The notes under the pieces: model-generated | Databases searched by the model: none | Seen by the model: only the letters and a program-made list of their open reading frames with translations | Told to the model about the DNA's origin: nothing | Position numbers and translations under genes: made by a program | Shown here: piece after piece, positions 52,872 to 62,100 of the stretch | Numbering within the stretch: position 1 is the first letter of the stretch | Layout of the letters: each line of letters opens with the position of its first letter | Assembly (NCBI GenBank): GCA_021413965.1 | Contig: JAIOPI010000022.1 | Location: 62,001 to 126,000, forward strand | DNA length: 64,000 nucleotides | Direction: 5' to 3' | Origin: Lentisphaerota bacterium | GTDB taxonomy: Bacteria > Verrucomicrobiota > Kiritimatiellia > UBA8416 > JAIOPI01

Positions 52872-53921
52872 TCATTTAGCAGTTTCAGCGGGTTGAAGCG
52901 GCTTTCGGATATCAAATCGCTGATGGTCCGAAAGTCGCTCTATTACTACAGTCTCTTTTGGAATGTCAACGGTTATGACCTTGTAAGACTCGCCCCGTAC
53001 GTCAAGCGGCTCTCCGGGCTTGACGGGAATGTCAGAACCGTCCAGCGCAAACTTCAGGCTGACTCGGTACTCCACGCCGGAGCGTTCCCGCCCCATGGTC
53101 AGCGCGATCAGTTTCTTCTCACGGCGCAGTGTGAGGACGGAGAGGTTGGCCCGTCGTTTCACGCCGCCAATGTCAACGTCTTCAAATTTCTCGACAAAGC
53201 TGAAGACTTCGAAACCGTCCACGATTTGCCCCAGCTTGACGAAGTAGGTCTTGCTCGAATCCCGGGTATTGATCGCGAACTTCTTGCCGCCATCCGGCAA
53301 AGAGAGCACGCTCTTAAAGAGCAGGCGGAAGGGCTCCGCCACCACCGGGCCAATCGTCAGTTTTTCGGCATAGGCGGGATGGCTCGCCGGGTCTGCTGGA
53401 TTGGTCTTCCCACTGGCTTCATCGGCATTCACGAAGCCGTCGCCATCACCGTCCAGCTGGGCATCTTCATTGTTGCGCGGGTCCAGCCCGTGTTCTTTCT
53501 CCCACGCATCCGTCATGCCGTCGTAATCGGAGTCGAGATCCCTGGGCGGTTCACGCGGCGGCTGCTTGAAGCCGCAGAAGGGGCAGACTTCAGTCGAAAG
53601 CGAAATGGGTCGCATGCAGTCCACGCAGTAACAGCGCGTCTCGGGGACAAACAAGGCATTCGACCAGACGGAGAATTGAGGCGGTTCCTTCAGCGCCAGT
53701 TCCGCGCCTTCATAGGGGGACACGTCGACGCGCGGAGCTTCGAGGTGTTCAGGCGAAATGGCGGACATCCAGTTGCCGAAATCGCGCTGACCAAGCTGCA
53801 GGGCGCCAATCCGGATCACGCCCCAGGCGATGGCCCCGATGAGCATCACCACCGCCAGAATCGCCAGAATGCGATCATAGAAGCGGCGCAGTAACTCTCC
53901 CACGCGGCGCAGGAAGTTCAT
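52872..53921 (-). CDS. Amuc_1099-type pilus-associated protein with zinc ribbon and calcium repeat
   Basis: A 349-residue protein with an N-terminal membrane helix (18-40). Then comes a zinc-ribbon with cysteines 99, 102, 113 and 116, and a thrombospondin-type-3-like calcium segment at about 129-175 (DLDSDYDGMTDAWE and LDGDGDGFVNADEA). The C-terminal 150 residues are beta-rich. Its place between the Amuc_1100- and Amuc_1098-type genes identifies it as the Amuc_1099 equivalent. GGAGG precedes the ATG, which overlaps the Amuc_1100-type stop by four bases. It may act as the inner-membrane alignment protein for the secretin, as PilP does in other type IV systems. Confidence 0.8.
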   Translation of the reverse strand: MNFLRRVGELLRRFYDRILAILAVVMLIGAIAWGVIRIGALQLGQRDFGNWMSAISPEHLEAPRVDVSPYEGAELALKEPPQFSVWSNALFVPETRCYCVDCMRPISLSTEVCPFCGFKQPPREPPRDLDSDYDGMTDAWEKEHGLDPRNNEDAQLDGDGDGFVNADEASGKTNPADPASHPAYAEKLTIGPVVAEPFRLLFKSVLSLPDGGKKFAINTRDSSKTYFVKLGQIVDGFEVFSFVEKFEDVDIGGVKRRANLSVLTLRREKKLIALTMGRERSGVEYRVSLKFALDGSDIPVKPGEPLDVRGESYKVITVDIPKETVVIERLSDHQRFDIRKPLQPAETAK

Positions 53922-54853
53922 TGGTCGCCTCCACGAAAGTTGTACACATCGACGTCGAGCGTCACGAGCATCGCCTTCTCGACCGCGACGCCGCAGACGA
54001 TGCGCTGCTCGCGCGTCAGGGGTTCCTCAACAAGCGCCCCTGGCCCCGTCGCCTTGGGCTGACTCAACTTGGTGGATTCGCGTTCCACCGACTGGACGTC
54101 GTCGCCCTGCTTTTCGAGCTTCAGACGCGTGACGACCATGAAGATCTCGTGCCGCGCCAGGCGGTTCAACACGCCCAGAAGCGCAGACTCGCGAATCTCC
54201 AACTCGATAACGAAATGAAATTTCCCATAAGAGGCTCCCTCTTCCATGAGGCCGGCCTTGGGGTTGACGGCGGCATAGGCGGACTCCCCCGTCGCATCCG
54301 TCGTCGATGGAGCATCCCCCTCGAAGAATTCCCGGTGAATGGATTTAATCTGAGTGACGTTCTCGTCCAGAAACACCTGGCAAATATTCTCAATGATTTT
54401 GAGCTGCTGCGTCAGGCGCGGCACGTGCTCTGGCGACGGCAGTTTGCTGCCCTCCCCGAAATATTGGTCAAATCCCAAGGCGAAATTCGGGGGCAACCGA
54501 TCCGGGACCTTGGCGCCCGCGATCAGCTCGCGCTGCGTCTGTCCCAGCAGGGTCATGAACGTCGACGGACTGCGCTCCTCAAGTTGAAGCTGTCCCTGTC
54601 TGGCGTTGTCCAGCAGAGTCACAAACCACTTGCGCAGCTTGTCCGCATTTTCATTCTCGCGCTGGACGTTGTCTATGGAAGGAAAGGGATCCGCCTGGTA
54701 AAGCCCGCTCAGGACCTCCCGGCGCGCCTTGAGTTGGCGCTCGGTGGCCTGCACCCGGCCGTAGCTGGTCACCACGAGCAAGGCCGCCCCTGCGATGAGG
54801 AGGCCGCCGACGCCAGCGCCGACGAGGAACCATACACTGGGTTTGGGTTTCAT
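53918..54853 (-). CDS. Amuc_1100-type pilus-like protein
   Basis: A 311-residue protein with an N-terminal membrane helix (8-30), a charged helical region, a FALGFDQYF segment and a C-terminal beta strand set ending in AMLVTLDVDVYNF. This layout and length match Akkermansia Amuc_1100 (about 317 residues), an outer-membrane pilus-associated protein known for immune effects in the host. By position it corresponds to PilO. Sequence identity is low, so the assignment leans on synteny and fold-level features. The ATG is 6 bases after the PilM-type stop. Confidence 0.8.
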   Translation of the reverse strand: MKPKPSVWFLVGAGVGGLLIAGAALLVVTSYGRVQATERQLKARREVLSGLYQADPFPSIDNVQRENENADKLRKWFVTLLDNARQGQLQLEERSPSTFMTLLGQTQRELIAGAKVPDRLPPNFALGFDQYFGEGSKLPSPEHVPRLTQQLKIIENICQVFLDENVTQIKSIHREFFEGDAPSTTDATGESAYAAVNPKAGLMEEGASYGKFHFVIELEIRESALLGVLNRLARHEIFMVVTRLKLEKQGDDVQSVERESTKLSQPKATGPGALVEEPLTREQRIVCGVAVEKAMLVTLDVDVYNFRGGDQ

Positions 54854-54859
54854 GCGGCT

Positions 54860-56521
54860 TTATCGCACCTTAAGCGGTTTATCCAATTCCACCTGGATCG
54901 TGAAATCGCGCTGGTAAGCCCCGGCCCCGGGAGGCGGCTGAGCCACAATCTCGGTGTTGTCGTTGAACAGCACGGAGGCGCGCAAACGGTCGCGGAACTG
55001 CTCGATCGGCGTCGCCTCGCGCGTGTCAAACTGCGCCAGTTTGTCCTCGAAGCCCTTGCCGCTCAACTTCAGGATGGAGGCCGTGCCGTCTTCCATGACT
55101 TTCGGCTCCACCCCCGTCAGCCACATGCCATCCAGCAGGCAGCCGTGCACGGCTTCAAGGACTTCAATCCACTGGGTGCGACGGTCGATGACATCGTCAA
55201 TGTCGTTCACTTTATTCAGGGCATCCTGCTTGCCCGCCATCACGGTATTCAACTGCGCCTGAACGCCCTGAAGATCGGCAATCCGCGCGTCCACGGCCGC
55301 CAACTGCTGCTTGAGCACGGCCTGCTCTCGCTGTTTCAGACCGAACAGGGCGAGCAGTGCCAGCACCACGCCCGCCGCCGCGGCGGCGAAATAGGGCTGG
55401 CGGCGGCGGAACGTCTTCACCGCCACCAGATCCGGCGGCATGAGATTGATTTCGATCGGACAGGTCGTGCTGTGGCGCAACGCCAGCCCCACGACTTCGC
55501 CCAGCAGGTGGACGTCCTTGCTGATGCGGTCTTCATCGATGGTCTCGGCCACCGTGATGCGCGAGAATGGATTGAGGTACTCGACCTCCACCTTGAGCTT
55601 GTCGCGGAAGAAGACGTCGGTATAGGGCATGATCGACGCCCCGCCCGTCAGAAAGACGCGCGAGGGTGAACTGCCGCCCTGCTGGCTGCGGTAAAAGTTG
55701 ATCGACCGGTTCACCTCGGCGTGCAGCCGCGTCATGACATTGCGTACGATTTTTGAGATCTGCTGCCCCGCTCCGTCTTCCGGCCCCTCGAAGTTGCCGC
55801 CCAGGTCAACTTGCGCCTGCGCCTTCTTCGCCTCTTCCGCCTCTGCAAACGGCACATTGAACTGCTTGGCAATCTCCTGCGTGATCGCATTGCCGGCCAC
55901 CGGCACGCTGCGCGTGAACACGCGATGCTCTTCCACAAAAATCAGGTTGGAGGAGCGCGCCCCGATGTCCAACACCATCGTACAGCCGTCCAGGTCCGGA
56001 TAGTTGTAACTGAAGGCGTTGTAGAGAGCCATGGGGGCGGCGTCGACGACGCGTGGCTCAAGGTGCGTGGCCTGCACGCAGTCCGTGAGTCGCGTGACGT
56101 TCTCCACCTTGACGGCCACCAGCATGACATGCGTGTCCGTCGACTCGCCGCCGGACAGCAGTTGGTAGTCCCATACCACCTCGTTGATCGGGAACGGCAC
56201 GTTCTGCTCGGCCTCGTAGCGCACAATCTGATACAGCTTGTCGCGCGTCACCGGCGGCAGCTTGACGTACCGTGGAAACACGGTCTGCCCCGAAATGGAC
56301 ATGTAGAGCGGGGCCGGCTTGATGGCCTGCTCGCGCAACAATTCGCGCAGCGCAGACACCAGAATGGCCGAGGAGTGCGAGTCGTTCTCGGGATCGATCC
56401 CCAGCTGCCCAATGCCATAGCGAGCCAGCTGCGGCGGCCCCGAGCGGTCGACAAGGAACTCCGCCAGCACCACCTTGCTGGCGCCGACGTCAAGAGCCAG
56501 TATCCGATTGGACTGAAACAC
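54860..56521 (-). CDS. PilM-type ATPase fused to PilN-like region (Amuc_1101 type)
   Basis: A 553-residue protein. Residues 1 to about 360 are the actin-like PilM fold (ILALDVGASKVVLAEF opening, TMVLDIGARSSNLIFVEEH, and VFLTGGASIMPY). A membrane helix (about 378-396) and a coiled-coil plus beta-rich PilN-like tail follow, fusing two usual pilus proteins. Translation likely starts at a GTG at 56521 that shares its G with the upstream TAG stop (TAGTG), with GAGGTAA 10 bases before. It anchors the pilus assembly to the cytoplasmic side of the inner membrane. Confidence 0.88.
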   Translation of the reverse strand: MFQSNRILALDVGASKVVLAEFLVDRSGPPQLARYGIGQLGIDPENDSHSSAILVSALRELLREQAIKPAPLYMSISGQTVFPRYVKLPPVTRDKLYQIVRYEAEQNVPFPINEVVWDYQLLSGGESTDTHVMLVAVKVENVTRLTDCVQATHLEPRVVDAAPMALYNAFSYNYPDLDGCTMVLDIGARSSNLIFVEEHRVFTRSVPVAGNAITQEIAKQFNVPFAEAEEAKKAQAQVDLGGNFEGPEDGAGQQISKIVRNVMTRLHAEVNRSINFYRSQQGGSSPSRVFLTGGASIMPYTDVFFRDKLKVEVEYLNPFSRITVAETIDEDRISKDVHLLGEVVGLALRHSTTCPIEINLMPPDLVAVKTFRRRQPYFAAAAAGVVLALLALFGLKQREQAVLKQQLAAVDARIADLQGVQAQLNTVMAGKQDALNKVNDIDDVIDRRTQWIEVLEAVHGCLLDGMWLTGVEPKVMEDGTASILKLSGKGFEDKLAQFDTREATPIEQFRDRLRASVLFNDNTEIVAQPPPGAGAYQRDFTIQVELDKPLKVR

Positions 56522-57231
56522 TAGCGCATTACCTCGTAGTCGTCGGGATTCACCAGCGCAAATGGCGTTTGATTCAAGCGCCACAGATAACCATCCCGGG
56601 CCGTCACGTTCGGGCTGTTAAGAATGGTCGGATTCTGCCACCAGTCCGCGGGAAGCTGCCCCTTCACTTCGGGATCCAGCTCATCCTGCTTCGCAATCGG
56701 CTGCCCGTCAGCCGAGATGCTGACGTGCACGGCCACGGGCATGCCAAAGCGCTTGACCGCCGACGGCGGGATGAACACGGCACTGAGGTGGTCACGGCCG
56801 CGCTCCACGTCCATATGGTCCACGCTCTGGCGGTAGAGGCTGTAGCGCTTCGTGCCCCCCTCGCGAATCATGGTCATGACATTGTATTCAATAACCAGGC
56901 TGGTGATCCACTCGGGCACCGTATCGAACTTGACCGAAATCTGCACCCAGTCCTTGGGCCGGGTCGAGCTCTTGGGCACGCTGGACTTGAACTCCGGCGT
57001 CTTCGACAGCGTCTGCCGGCCGGTTCCGATCAACTGGCGAACCTGGACGGCGTCACCGGCAAGCGGAGCCTCGACACCCGCTTCGCCGGCCCGGCGCGCG
57101 GGTTGCCCGGCCGGTGCCCCGGCGCGGCGAACAGCAGGGTACGCCCCCTGGCCAAAAGACTCTATCCCAGTCCCGAGCATCCCGACCACCAACAACGCGG
57201 GCAAAGCACGCGGCCAAATGCTTGTTGTCAT
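56521..57231 (-). CDS. Amuc_1102-type pilus-associated protein
   Basis: A 236-residue secreted protein. Signal peptide (MTTSIWPRALPALLVV onward), an arginine/alanine-rich linker to about residue 60, then a compact beta-rich domain: WVQISVKFDTVPEWITSLVIEYNV near 93-116 and a VAVHVSISADGQPIAKQDEL segment. The family is named for Akkermansia Amuc_1102 and always precedes the PilM-type gene. A longer in-frame ORF extends upstream, but only the ATG at 57231 begins a signal peptide and has AAGGGA ahead. First gene of the pilus operon. Confidence 0.8.
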   Translation of the reverse strand: MTTSIWPRALPALLVVGMLGTGIESFGQGAYPAVRRAGAPAGQPARRAGEAGVEAPLAGDAVQVRQLIGTGRQTLSKTPEFKSSVPKSSTRPKDWVQISVKFDTVPEWITSLVIEYNVMTMIREGGTKRYSLYRQSVDHMDVERGRDHLSAVFIPPSAVKRFGMPVAVHVSISADGQPIAKQDELDPEVKGQLPADWWQNPTILNSPNVTARDGYLWRLNQTPFALVNPDDYEVMR

Positions 57232-57409
57232 GACCAAGTTTCCCTTCTCACGCCGGGTGATCTGATGCCCCCGCAAAATACATTCAATAAAGCCGGACTT
57301 GGCGCGATGCGCAACAAAAAACATGCTCACGCGTCCGATTGTGCCGCACCCACGACGCGGCGTGGCTCACCGCCATCGGTTTCCAGTGGCGACCACCGAC
57401 CACTGCACA

Positions 57410-57438
57410 ATCCTAACCCGTGGCGGTTAGCTCGGCAA
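57410..57438 (-). promoter_or_regulatory. Possible promoter of the pilus operon
   Basis: On the minus strand TTGCCG (57438-57433), 17 bases, TAGGAT (57415-57410). It implies a leader of about 170 bases before the ATG at 57231, long for this window. Confidence 0.4.
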
Positions 57439-57498
57439 GCCGCGTTCGCGCGCAGGCCCTCCATTTCGACTAGCGCCGCATTTGTAACAACTCTCGTG

Positions 57499-57527
57499 TT
57501 GACGCACTTGCGCATGCCCTCTATTGT
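57499..57527 (+). promoter_or_regulatory. Predicted promoter of the TSP3-repeat protein gene
   Basis: TTGACG at 57499-57504, a 17-base spacer and TATTGT at 57522-57527, giving a leader of about 90 bases. Confidence 0.55.
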
Positions 57528-57624
57528 TTTGAATGTGGACACGTGGACGGAATTTCTGATATCGTAAATGGCGATGGGTCGAGCATGGTGCCGCGCGTCT
57601 TCCATGGACAAAGGGAGAGACCTC

Positions 57625-58896
57625 ATGAAACAGCAGGGATCAGGGCGGGGCGTTAGCCTCGGATTGTGGTTGGCCGTATTTATCGCGATCGGGGCAACGA
57701 CGGGAGCTCGCGCCGCGGGCACCAACGCGCTCCCCTCGTCGTGGTCGTTTGAAGGTCTGGCTGCTGGCACGGCCATTGTGGATACCAACAGTGTCGGGTA
57801 TTTCGGTTGGGAAGGAACCCCTTTCTCGTCGTCCAATAGCGCAGGCGAAGTAGTGGCCATTACACCGCCCTCGCCACCTAATGGCTATCCGCTATCCACC
57901 GCAACCCACGATAAGGTGATGCAGGTCTTGGGGGATGTGGGAGCCAATTTCAACACCAACGAGACTGTTGGCGTGACGAATGTCTTTATCGATTGCATGG
58001 TGCAGGCTGGCCGCCTGCCCTATGGCAACGACGACGGTCCGGAACCTCCTTCGGCCGTTCAGCTCGCTGCCTTCTTCAATACGAACGGTCTGCTCACGGT
58101 GCGCAACTCGGCCTACACGAATGCCTTTCAGGGGCTCACGCGTGCCTGGACAACCATTCAGCATACGCCGGTCGGCAGTAACGACTGGGTGCGCCTGACC
58201 ATCACGATGGACTATCGCAGCGCAGGTGATGACTTCTACAACGACCACTACTACTCCGTCGTGATGAACGGCACGCTGCTCACCAGCCCGATGGCCTACA
58301 CCAACTTCCCCGTCACCGAGGCGGATGCCGAGTATCCCTCCGGCGGCGCCGTCGGCACGTCCAACCACTGGTTCCTGTGCGCGGATAGCGGCTTCGGCAG
58401 CGGCGTCCCCAACAACCGCTACTTCAGCGGCATCGAATTCAGTGGCGCCGGCAACGTCGATGACGTCGTGGTCAACGCCAACACGCCTTCGAACCCGCCC
58501 TGTGCGACCCCCTACGAATGCTGGGTCGAGAAGTACCTGCCGCCGGGCGTACGCGGCACGGGCGACGATCCGGACGGCGACGGCGCAACGAACCTCGAAG
58601 AGTACTACAACGGAACCGATCCTTCGAATCCGCTGGCCGTGTTCAAGGTCATGGTCATGCAGCGGACCGGAACCGTCAGCCGCGTAGAGTGGCTGGGCTC
58701 GACCAACAGCGGGTTCACCACGACCTACTCGATGTACCGTGCAACCAACATGCCCGCCACCTCGTTCCCGAATGGCTGGATCCTGGTCGCGACGAACATC
58801 CCGCGCAGCGCCACGGGTACCAACCTCTGGTTTGACCCGAGCCCGCCGGCTGTCCGGAGCTTCTATCGGCCGTCGCTGTTGACGAACGCCCCGTAA
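57625..58896 (+). CDS. Secreted protein with thrombospondin-type-3 calcium repeat
   Basis: A 423-residue exported protein. Signal peptide ending near ARAA (about 26-30), then a beta-sandwich of about 250 residues (lectin- or LamG-like: SSWSFEGLAAGTA, VRLTITMDY, FSGIEFSGAGNVDDVVV). A DDPDGDGATNLEEYYNGTDP calcium motif (about 313-332) follows, then a beta-rich tail. Such proteins are typical of the extracellular carbohydrate-binding sets of Kiritimatiellota. GGAG precedes the ATG at 57625. A strong terminator follows the gene. The ligand is unknown. Confidence 0.75.
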   Translation: MKQQGSGRGVSLGLWLAVFIAIGATTGARAAGTNALPSSWSFEGLAAGTAIVDTNSVGYFGWEGTPFSSSNSAGEVVAITPPSPPNGYPLSTATHDKVMQVLGDVGANFNTNETVGVTNVFIDCMVQAGRLPYGNDDGPEPPSAVQLAAFFNTNGLLTVRNSAYTNAFQGLTRAWTTIQHTPVGSNDWVRLTITMDYRSAGDDFYNDHYYSVVMNGTLLTSPMAYTNFPVTEADAEYPSGGAVGTSNHWFLCADSGFGSGVPNNRYFSGIEFSGAGNVDDVVVNANTPSNPPCATPYECWVEKYLPPGVRGTGDDPDGDGATNLEEYYNGTDPSNPLAVFKVMVMQRTGTVSRVEWLGSTNSGFTTTYSMYRATNMPATSFPNGWILVATNIPRSATGTNLWFDPSPPAVRSFYRPSLLTNAP

Positions 58897-58917
58897 ACGG
58901 TCGAACATGTTCATGTG

Positions 58918-58955
58918 AAGCGGCGCTGGAGACTCTCCCGCGCCGCTTTCTTTTT
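58918..58955 (+). terminator. Rho-independent terminator of the TSP3 protein gene
   Basis: A 9-bp perfect stem (AAGCGGCGC with GCGCCGCTT) closes a 13-base loop and is followed by TCTTTTT. It stands 21 bases after the TAA stop. Confidence 0.85.
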
Positions 58956-59072
58956 GTTGCGGATCGTCCAGCGCATGTCCGGAAAAAGTGCCCCCCATCG
59001 GCCGCATCCACCGGACGCTCGCGCTCGTACTCGTCCCCGCGTTGCACCACCCGCACCGCCCAACCCCTCACG

Positions 59073-59102
59073 TTGACCCGCAGTGTGAATCTGACCTACA
59101 AT
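59073..59102 (+). promoter_or_regulatory. Predicted promoter of the giant secreted protein gene
   Basis: TTGACC at 59073-59078, an 18-base spacer and TACAAT at 59097-59102, giving a leader of about 34 bases. Confidence 0.6.
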
Positions 59103-59142
59103 ACAGGGGAGTTCACAGTGACAACCGTTTACAGGAATTGAC

Positions 59143-62100
59143 ATGCAGCACAACCATTGCCGCCCCACCCGGTCCGGGCGTTGCGGTCCTCCAACCGCGC
59201 GGAACGTCTGGGTAATCGCTTGCGCCCTGCTGGCCAGTCTCACCACCGTGTCGTCGGCCGTGAGCGTTCTGGTCCCGGGCGATGTGGCCGTGACGGGGTT
59301 TAACGGCAAGGGAAATGACAACTTCGCCTTCGTCTGCCTTGTGCCCCTTGACGCCGGCGTGCAGCTGAAGTTTGACGTCGAAAGCGCAGGCGACATTACA
59401 TGGACCGTCCCCGCCGGGGGCGTTGCGGCCGGAACAACAGTCGTGGTGACCAACCCCAAGGATGGCGATACGCCCACGTCCACGTCCGTCGGGGGAACGC
59501 TCACCAAAGCAAACTACAACTTTGAAAGCGCGGGCGATGCCTTGATCGTCTATCAAGGCGCCACAGCGATCTTCGCCATTGAAACCAAGGCGACCGCCTA
59601 TACGCCACCCGCCGGCATTTCCTACGCCGACAATACCGTTGCCGCCCTCCAGACCGGCGCCAGCGTGCTGAACGGGTACTACAGCGCCGGATCGCCTCAC
59701 ACCGGCGTCCGCGGCCAGATTCTGGCGGCCATTTGCACCGCTGGAAACTGGACCTACAGCGCCGCCGATCCCGGCCCCGTCTTCAACGCCGCCCCGTATA
59801 ATACCGGCTTCACCATCAGCCCCGGCACCTACTGGTCCAGCCCCGTTCTTGATGGCGTTATGTTCACCACGCCCTTCGGCACGTTCACAAAGCTCTCCAC
59901 CAACACCAATCGGCTGGCCAACATCCGCACCGACCTGAACGACGCGCTCTCGAACCCGACGCCGTGCTATGCCAACCCCGGCGACTCCCTTTCGACAAGC
60001 AGGCGCTGGTTTAGCGTGTACTTCACGAACACCGTCCCCGTCGGCGCCTCCTTGACCTCGGTAAAGCTCCATATTCAACACCAGGGATTGGCCGGGAAGA
60101 GCGGCAATTTTCAGATTCTCATCAGCACCGACAAATCCCAGTCAGGCTGGTACACAAACGGGACGGGAAGCGCCACCTTCACCAGCGCCGACATCCCGTG
60201 GACATCCAACGAGGTGGAAACTGTTTACGAGGCCGCGGCGGTGCTGGATACCGACCAAAAACTGAATAACGCGGAGTTTCTTATCCTCAATCGCGCCGCC
60301 TCAACCGGCCAGATGAATTTCGACTACATCACGATCGAGGCCATCTACCAGGCCTCGGGCCAGCCGCAGGTCAATAACGAGGCAGGCGCGTCCCCCGTCC
60401 TCCCCGACTCGGCCACCCTCAACGGCGAACTCACGCAAGGCTCTCCCAACCCGCGGGTACTCATGGCGTGGGGCGACAACATCGGCGGCACATCCACCAG
60501 CCAGTGGGACCGGGTCGAGGATCTCGGCACCATCGGCGTGGGCGCATTCGCTCGCACCGTCAATGGCCTGCTGGCCAACAAGACCTACTATTACCGGTGC
60601 TACGCGTCCAACTCACTGGGCGAGGCCTGGGCGCCAACGAACGCGGTGTTCACCACCACCCCGCCGGTCATCCAGTTCACGCCCACCGCAACGACACAAG
60701 CCGAGGCGACGGTCACCCTCACCCTGAATATCACCCTGAACGCGACATCCGCCGTCCCCGTAACCGTCACCGTGTCGCCTAACGGCGGGACCGCCACCGC
60801 GGGTACTGACTACCTGTTCGCCATCACCAACATCACCATCCCCGCCGGTCGCACGAGCACGAATGTGACGCTCAGGCTCCTCGATGACGGACTCAACGAG
60901 TCCACCGAGACCGCCGTCCTCTCACTCAGCGCACCAGTCAATGCCGTCCTGAACGACAACGACTCATACACGCTGACCATCACCGATAACGATGCACTGC
61001 CAGGCCTCTCGTTTGCCAACGTCCCCTATTCAGCCAGTGAAGGGGCGGCCTCCACGGAACTGACCGTGCGCCTCAGTCCGGCATCCGGCAGCAGCGTCGC
61101 CGTTCAGTACCAGACGCAGAATGGACTGGCACTCGCCGGATCGGACTACATCGCCACCAATGGCACACTCAACTTCCCCCCGGGCGCGACGCAAGCCGTC
61201 CTGACGGTTGCCTTGGTGAGCGACGACACCCCGGAGCCGGTCGAGCAGTTCTTTGTCAACCTGTTCAGCCCCGAGAACGCGGTGGTGACAGGCACCAATC
61301 CAGTCGCCGTATCGATCATCGACGACGACCTCAGCCCCCCGCGCCTGAACAACGATCTCGGCGCCGTGCCAGTCTCTTCCAATGCCGCCACGCTGAATGG
61401 TACATTGGAGTCCGCGGGTGGTTACGTAACCTACGTGCGCACCTATTACGGCCTCGCAGATGGAGGCACCAACCCGGCGGCATGGGCCAACAACCTGTTT
61501 CTGGGCACCTTGAGCCAGGGCGCCTTCTCCAATCGCGTCACAGGCCTGTCCACCAACACCGCCTACTACTACCGCTGCGCGGCCAGCAATCAACTCGGGT
61601 TGGTATGGGCAACGAATACCGTCAGCTTCTTCACCGGACCGCCCACCGTGCGATTCACGGCGGGATCGTCCACCAACCTGGAATCAGTCACGCCGATGCT
61701 CTTCCCGATCGCCCTGTCGGCGCCTCCCGTCTATGGGGACGACGTCACCGTGTCGTGCCGGCGCTCGGCCGGTTCGGCCACCGAGGGAAGTGACTTCACG
61801 TTTGCCACGACCACCGTCGTGATACGAGCGGGCATGTCGTCCACGAATTTCACCGCCTACATCGTCAATGACGCGCTGGACGAGAACAATGAGCGCTTCG
61901 ACATTGCCATCACATCGGTCGCAAATGCGCGGCTGGGAGCTCCGAGCGCCCTCAGCTACGTAATCGAGGATGAAGACCCCTTGCCCCTCCTCTCGTTCGT
62001 CGGCTCGCCCTACAGTGTCTCCGAAAGCGGCACCAGCATCACGGTGCGAGTCAATCTCAGCCCGGTCTCGGGGCGGTTCGTGGACGTCAATTACGCCACC

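Larger units (their letters stand above)
57232..57624. other. Divergent intergenic region between pilus operon and TSP3 protein gene
   Basis: A 393-base region with no gene that I can support. It holds the two oppositely directed promoter candidates at 57410-57438 and 57499-57527 and both leaders. No RNA gene or clear operator repeat was found. Confidence 0.6.
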
